A stretch of 64,000 nt of DNA from Deltaproteobacteria bacterium RIFCSPHIGHO2_02_FULL_40_28 (lineage in GTDB: Bacteria; UBA10199; 2-12-FULL-40-28). Within the stretch, counting starts at the first letter, position 1; the number at the start of each line of letters is the position of its first letter. This document shows, one piece after another, positions 61,119 to 64,000 of the stretch. A model generated the notes under the pieces. That model was not told the DNA's origin and made no database searches. It saw nothing but the letters and a program-made list of their open reading frames with translations. The position numbers and the translations under genes were made by a program. Where the stretch lies: contig MGRJ01000015.1 of NCBI GenBank assembly GCA_001798135.1, positions 186,001 through 250,000 of the forward strand, written 5' to 3'.

Positions 61119-61394
61119 TTACTTATTGAGAGCCATTTTTAAAATTTGAGAAGGTTTAAAGGTTAAAACCTTACGGGCTGTAATTTCAATTTCTTCACCA
61201 GTTTGAGGATTTCTTCCAATGCGGGGTCTTTTTTGACGAACAACAAAATTTCCAAAGCCAGAAATTTTTATTTTTTCTCCACGCTCCAAAGTTTCTTTCA
61301 TGGTATCAAATACCATCTCAACAATCTCTGCAGCTTCCTTTTTGGAAAAACCAATTTTTTCGTAGACAGTTTCAACGATCTCAGCCTTGGTCAT
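61119..61394 (-). CDS. ihfA: Integration host factor alpha-type subunit
   Basis: DNA-bending protein of 91 residues. TKAEIVETVYEKIGFSKKEAAEIVEMVFDTMKETLERG helices are followed by EKIKISGFGNFVVRQKRPRIGRNPQTGEEIEI, with the intercalating Pro in RNPQTG, and LTFKPSQILK. The position after pheT matches the E. coli pheST-ihfA order, supporting IhfA over HU. Strong SD (AAAGGAGG). The IHF beta-like gene at 22.9 kb may supply the partner. Confidence 0.93.
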   Translation of the reverse strand: MTKAEIVETVYEKIGFSKKEAAEIVEMVFDTMKETLERGEKIKISGFGNFVVRQKRPRIGRNPQTGEEIEITARKVLTFKPSQILKMALNK

Positions 61395-61488
61395 TTAACC
61401 CTCCTTTAAACCACCACCAAAAGCTTAATAATTTAATTATGTTATCCAAAATGAAAACAGAAAACAACTTGTTTTTTCTAATGTTTTT

Positions 61489-63849
61489 CTACCGAAGTTC
61501 AACTGCTAAGCTTTTTGTTAGTTTTTCTACTAAATCAAAATGCACACGATTTACTTCCTCATCTGTTAAAGTCCGCTCATTGTTCTGATAAGTTAAACTC
61601 ATCGTTAAAGAATGCTTGCCATCTGCCAAGTTACCTCCAGAAAAAAGATCAGTTAAATTTAAATCAACCAACCATGATGGATTTTGGCGTTTAATTTCAT
61701 CTAAAATTTCCTGATAAGATAACGCTGTAGAAGCCACAAGAGATAGATCACGTATTACTTTAGGAAACTGCGTTATCTTATTGTATTTTAATAGATTTTT
61801 ATTTATATTTTTAAGTATTGGGGAGGCTTCAATTTCAAAAATATAGGGTGAGTTTCCTAGTTTTAAGGCTGTTTGAATGTGTGGATGTAAAAGCCCCAAG
61901 TGCCCCACACTAACCCCTGCTTCATTGTACAAAGCCAAGCTTTCTCCAGGATGGTACAGAGGCATCTGTGCAGGCTTCCATACTCCTTGCACACCTAAAA
62001 AATTAAGAAAGGATTCTAACCAGCCCTTGCCCTCATAAAACCCTAGTTTATCTGAAGTGTGTTGCCAATTATCCATATCCTTTTTCCCTGAGTAAAGACC
62101 AGCCAGGGTTAATTTTTCTTCTCCCCTTTCATTAAAGATTTTTCTCACCTCAAAAAGACGCAGATCACTCCCATACCTGGGGGCAAGGCTTAAATAGCCT
62201 TGTAAAAGAGAAGCTAAAAGGGTTGGCCTTAAAACAGAAAGCTCACTACTTAAAGGGTTTGTCAGCTTTAAACCACCAGCAAGGCCCAACTGCGAAAGAA
62301 AAGCCGGATCAATAAAACTATAATGAATGGTTTCACGAAAACCCTGCGCCTTCCAAAACTCAGCTGCTTTTTGAGAAAAAACAAGCCCAGCATCTCTGTA
62401 AATTGGCCTCGCTTCAAAAAACGGCAGCCGGGAAGGCAGCGCATCAAAACCAGTAAAACGCACCACCTCTTCAATCAAATCAATCTCTCTTGTTAGGTCA
62501 AAACGATGTGGAGGAATGGTAACACGAAATCCAGTTTTATTTTTTTTAGGATTAAAACCAAGCCCACGAAAAAGAGATAAAACATGAGAAGAAGAAAAAG
62601 AAGTTCCTAAAATTTTTTCTAACCTGGCTTTACGAAAAGAAAGAGAAATTGGTTTTTGACAAACAGGATATAAATCAATTTTAGAATACGCATTTCCTCC
62701 AGCCAATTCTAAAATTAATTCTGTTAAGTGCTCCATCACCAAATCAACTTGAGAAGCACTAACCCCACGAGCAAAACGATAAGATGATTCTGTTAAAATT
62801 CCAAGTCTTCTTGAGGTTTGTCTAATACTGGATTCAGAAAAAGCAGCCACTTCTAAAACAATATTCTTCGTCGCATTTGTAACTTCAGAATCCTCCCCTC
62901 CCATAATACCCGCTAAGGCCAAAGGCTTAACTGCATCAGCAACAACCAAATCATTGGATTCTAATTTTCTTTCTACACCATCTAAGGTTTTAAAAGATGC
63001 ATTATCCTTGGCATGACGAATAATCATTTGAGATCCTTCAATCTTATCCAAATCAAAGGCATGAACAGGATGCCCCCATTCCAAAAGAATCAAATTAGTG
63101 GCATCCACTACATTATTGATGGAACGAAGTCCTAAATTTTCTAATCTTCTTTGAAGTACCAAAGGCGAAGGTGCTATTTGAACTCCCAAAATCACCCTTG
63201 CAGCATAACGATAACATCCCTTTTTATTTTCGATTCGAACCTTAAGAGGAGATATTTTTGATTCTTTTTTAAGTTTAATATCCTTTGTTTTTAAGGGGAG
63301 TCCATACAAAATAGCAATTTCTCTTGCTAAACCAAAATGACTTAAAACATCCCCTCGATTGGGAGTGGGACTTATTTCTAAAATGGTGTCATGAAAACCA
63401 TACACTTTTGCAAATTCTTCGCCAGGTTTTACATGGGAAGGAAGTTCTAATAAACCCTTCTCTCCTTCTAATCCTAATTCAGAAGCCGAACACAACATTC
63501 CATACGAATCAATTCCCCGAAGTTTTGCTGTGGCAATAACCATTCCATTGGGAAGCTTGGCTGAAATTTTAGCCAGAGGATATTTGCCATGTAGTAGAAC
63601 ATTAGAAGCCCCACACACAATCTGAAAAACTTCCTTGCCCGTAGAAACTTTGCAAACAGAAAGCTTTTCAGCATTGGGATGGCGGTTTAATTCTACCACC
63701 TCCCCCACCACAATATTTTTATAGCTATCAGCTAAATTGGTTACAGCTTCAACTTCAATCCCTGCATTTGTAAGACGTTCCCCTAAAGCCTGGGGGTGCG
63801 CCTTTAAACCAGGAAGTATTTCTTTAAGCCAAGAGTAAGATATCTTCAT
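61489..63849 (-). CDS. pheT: Phenylalanine-tRNA ligase beta subunit
   Basis: Large subunit of the alpha2-beta2 enzyme that charges tRNA-Phe. An N-terminal tRNA-binding OB domain (about 40-150: VVGEVVELNRHPNAEKLSVCKV), B3/B4 editing domain with NVVDATNLILLEWGHPVHAFD, B5 (PHRFDLTREIDLIEEVVRF), and a C-terminal anticodon-binding FDX-ACB domain (FPKVIRDLSLVAS, LTYQNNERTLTDEEVN). Length (786) is normal. Its ATG lies immediately after the pheS stop with no gap. Confidence 0.96.
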   Translation of the reverse strand: MKISYSWLKEILPGLKAHPQALGERLTNAGIEVEAVTNLADSYKNIVVGEVVELNRHPNAEKLSVCKVSTGKEVFQIVCGASNVLLHGKYPLAKISAKLPNGMVIATAKLRGIDSYGMLCSASELGLEGEKGLLELPSHVKPGEEFAKVYGFHDTILEISPTPNRGDVLSHFGLAREIAILYGLPLKTKDIKLKKESKISPLKVRIENKKGCYRYAARVILGVQIAPSPLVLQRRLENLGLRSINNVVDATNLILLEWGHPVHAFDLDKIEGSQMIIRHAKDNASFKTLDGVERKLESNDLVVADAVKPLALAGIMGGEDSEVTNATKNIVLEVAAFSESSIRQTSRRLGILTESSYRFARGVSASQVDLVMEHLTELILELAGGNAYSKIDLYPVCQKPISLSFRKARLEKILGTSFSSSHVLSLFRGLGFNPKKNKTGFRVTIPPHRFDLTREIDLIEEVVRFTGFDALPSRLPFFEARPIYRDAGLVFSQKAAEFWKAQGFRETIHYSFIDPAFLSQLGLAGGLKLTNPLSSELSVLRPTLLASLLQGYLSLAPRYGSDLRLFEVRKIFNERGEEKLTLAGLYSGKKDMDNWQHTSDKLGFYEGKGWLESFLNFLGVQGVWKPAQMPLYHPGESLALYNEAGVSVGHLGLLHPHIQTALKLGNSPYIFEIEASPILKNINKNLLKYNKITQFPKVIRDLSLVASTALSYQEILDEIKRQNPSWLVDLNLTDLFSGGNLADGKHSLTMSLTYQNNERTLTDEEVNRVHFDLVEKLTKSLAVELR

Positions 63850-64000
<151 letters not shown>

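Overview
The window is a compact, AT-rich stretch of chromosome from a Gram-negative bacterium. The evidence is an outer-membrane phosphate porin, lipoprotein and Sec signal peptides, a TRAP-type binding protein and both IHF-like subunits. Gene orders such as pheS-pheT-ihfA-merR, tilS-ftsH-folP-glmM, and Pho genes with long PstC/PstA suggest a deltaproteobacterium-like lineage, possibly one of the uncultured low-GC groups once filed there. That placement is inference. No tRNA, rRNA, CRISPR array or intact insertion sequence was seen. No gene-free stretch exceeds about 240 bases. Most genes lie on the minus strand.

Layout. 1-3.7 kb: an unknown gene, an orphan TRAP pair (DctP plus TatT) and recO. 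3.7-10.6 kb: mgtE, a PfkB kinase with MTA phosphorylase, tldD, pgeF, rluD and an HNH protein. 10.6-12.3 kb: an AbiE-type toxin-antitoxin islet with an AT-rich palindromic promoter and a GC-rich palindromic element on its far side. 12.3-16.1 kb: eno, an aminotransferase, a GNAT protein and pyrD, overlapping or nearly so. 16.4-20.5 kb (plus strand): a 986-residue barrel-like/metallophosphoesterase protein, an NFU-type Fe-S scaffold, queF, and the scrap of a dead 2-oxoacid dehydrogenase E2-like acyltransferase. 20.5-27.9 kb: cobA-hemD fusion, dprA, an HU/IHF protein, then two sensor kinases behind a FliA-type sigma factor. 27.9-36.4 kb: iscA-like gene, tsaE, nnrDE, pdxJ, glmM, folP, ftsH, tilS. 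36.5-39.5 kb: an atypical receiver protein, an FHA-GGDEF cyclase and a Ser/Thr kinase with a PEGA domain. 39.5-50.9 kb: a phosphate region with pit-DUF47, a porin-pstSCAB-phoU operon under a clear Pho box, and phoBR. 50.9-64 kb: ligA, der, a small membrane protein, glnD, mutS, thrB, merR, ihfA, pheT and the 3' end of pheS.

How it fits together. The best resolved system is phosphate uptake: PhoR/PhoB should act on the Pho box before the porin and drive porin, PstS, PstC, PstA, PstB and PhoU. A stem-loop between pstS and pstC probably sets the excess of binding protein over permease. A second, low-affinity route (Pit with its DUF47 partner) lies just downstream, flanked by a 29-bp imperfect direct repeat.

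The most unusual signals are regulatory or evolutionary. Nine transcription units have a -10-like element only 6-10 bases before the start codon, several with no ribosome binding site, which suggests widespread leaderless or near-leaderless transcription. A perfect 18-bp palindrome sits in the promoter of the sigma factor gene. An 11-mer is repeated on both sides of the eno promoter. A receiver domain has glutamate in place of the phospho-accepting aspartate. No clear new multi-gene defence or metabolic system was found; the AbiE pair is the only defence-type locus. All promoter calls are by eye.
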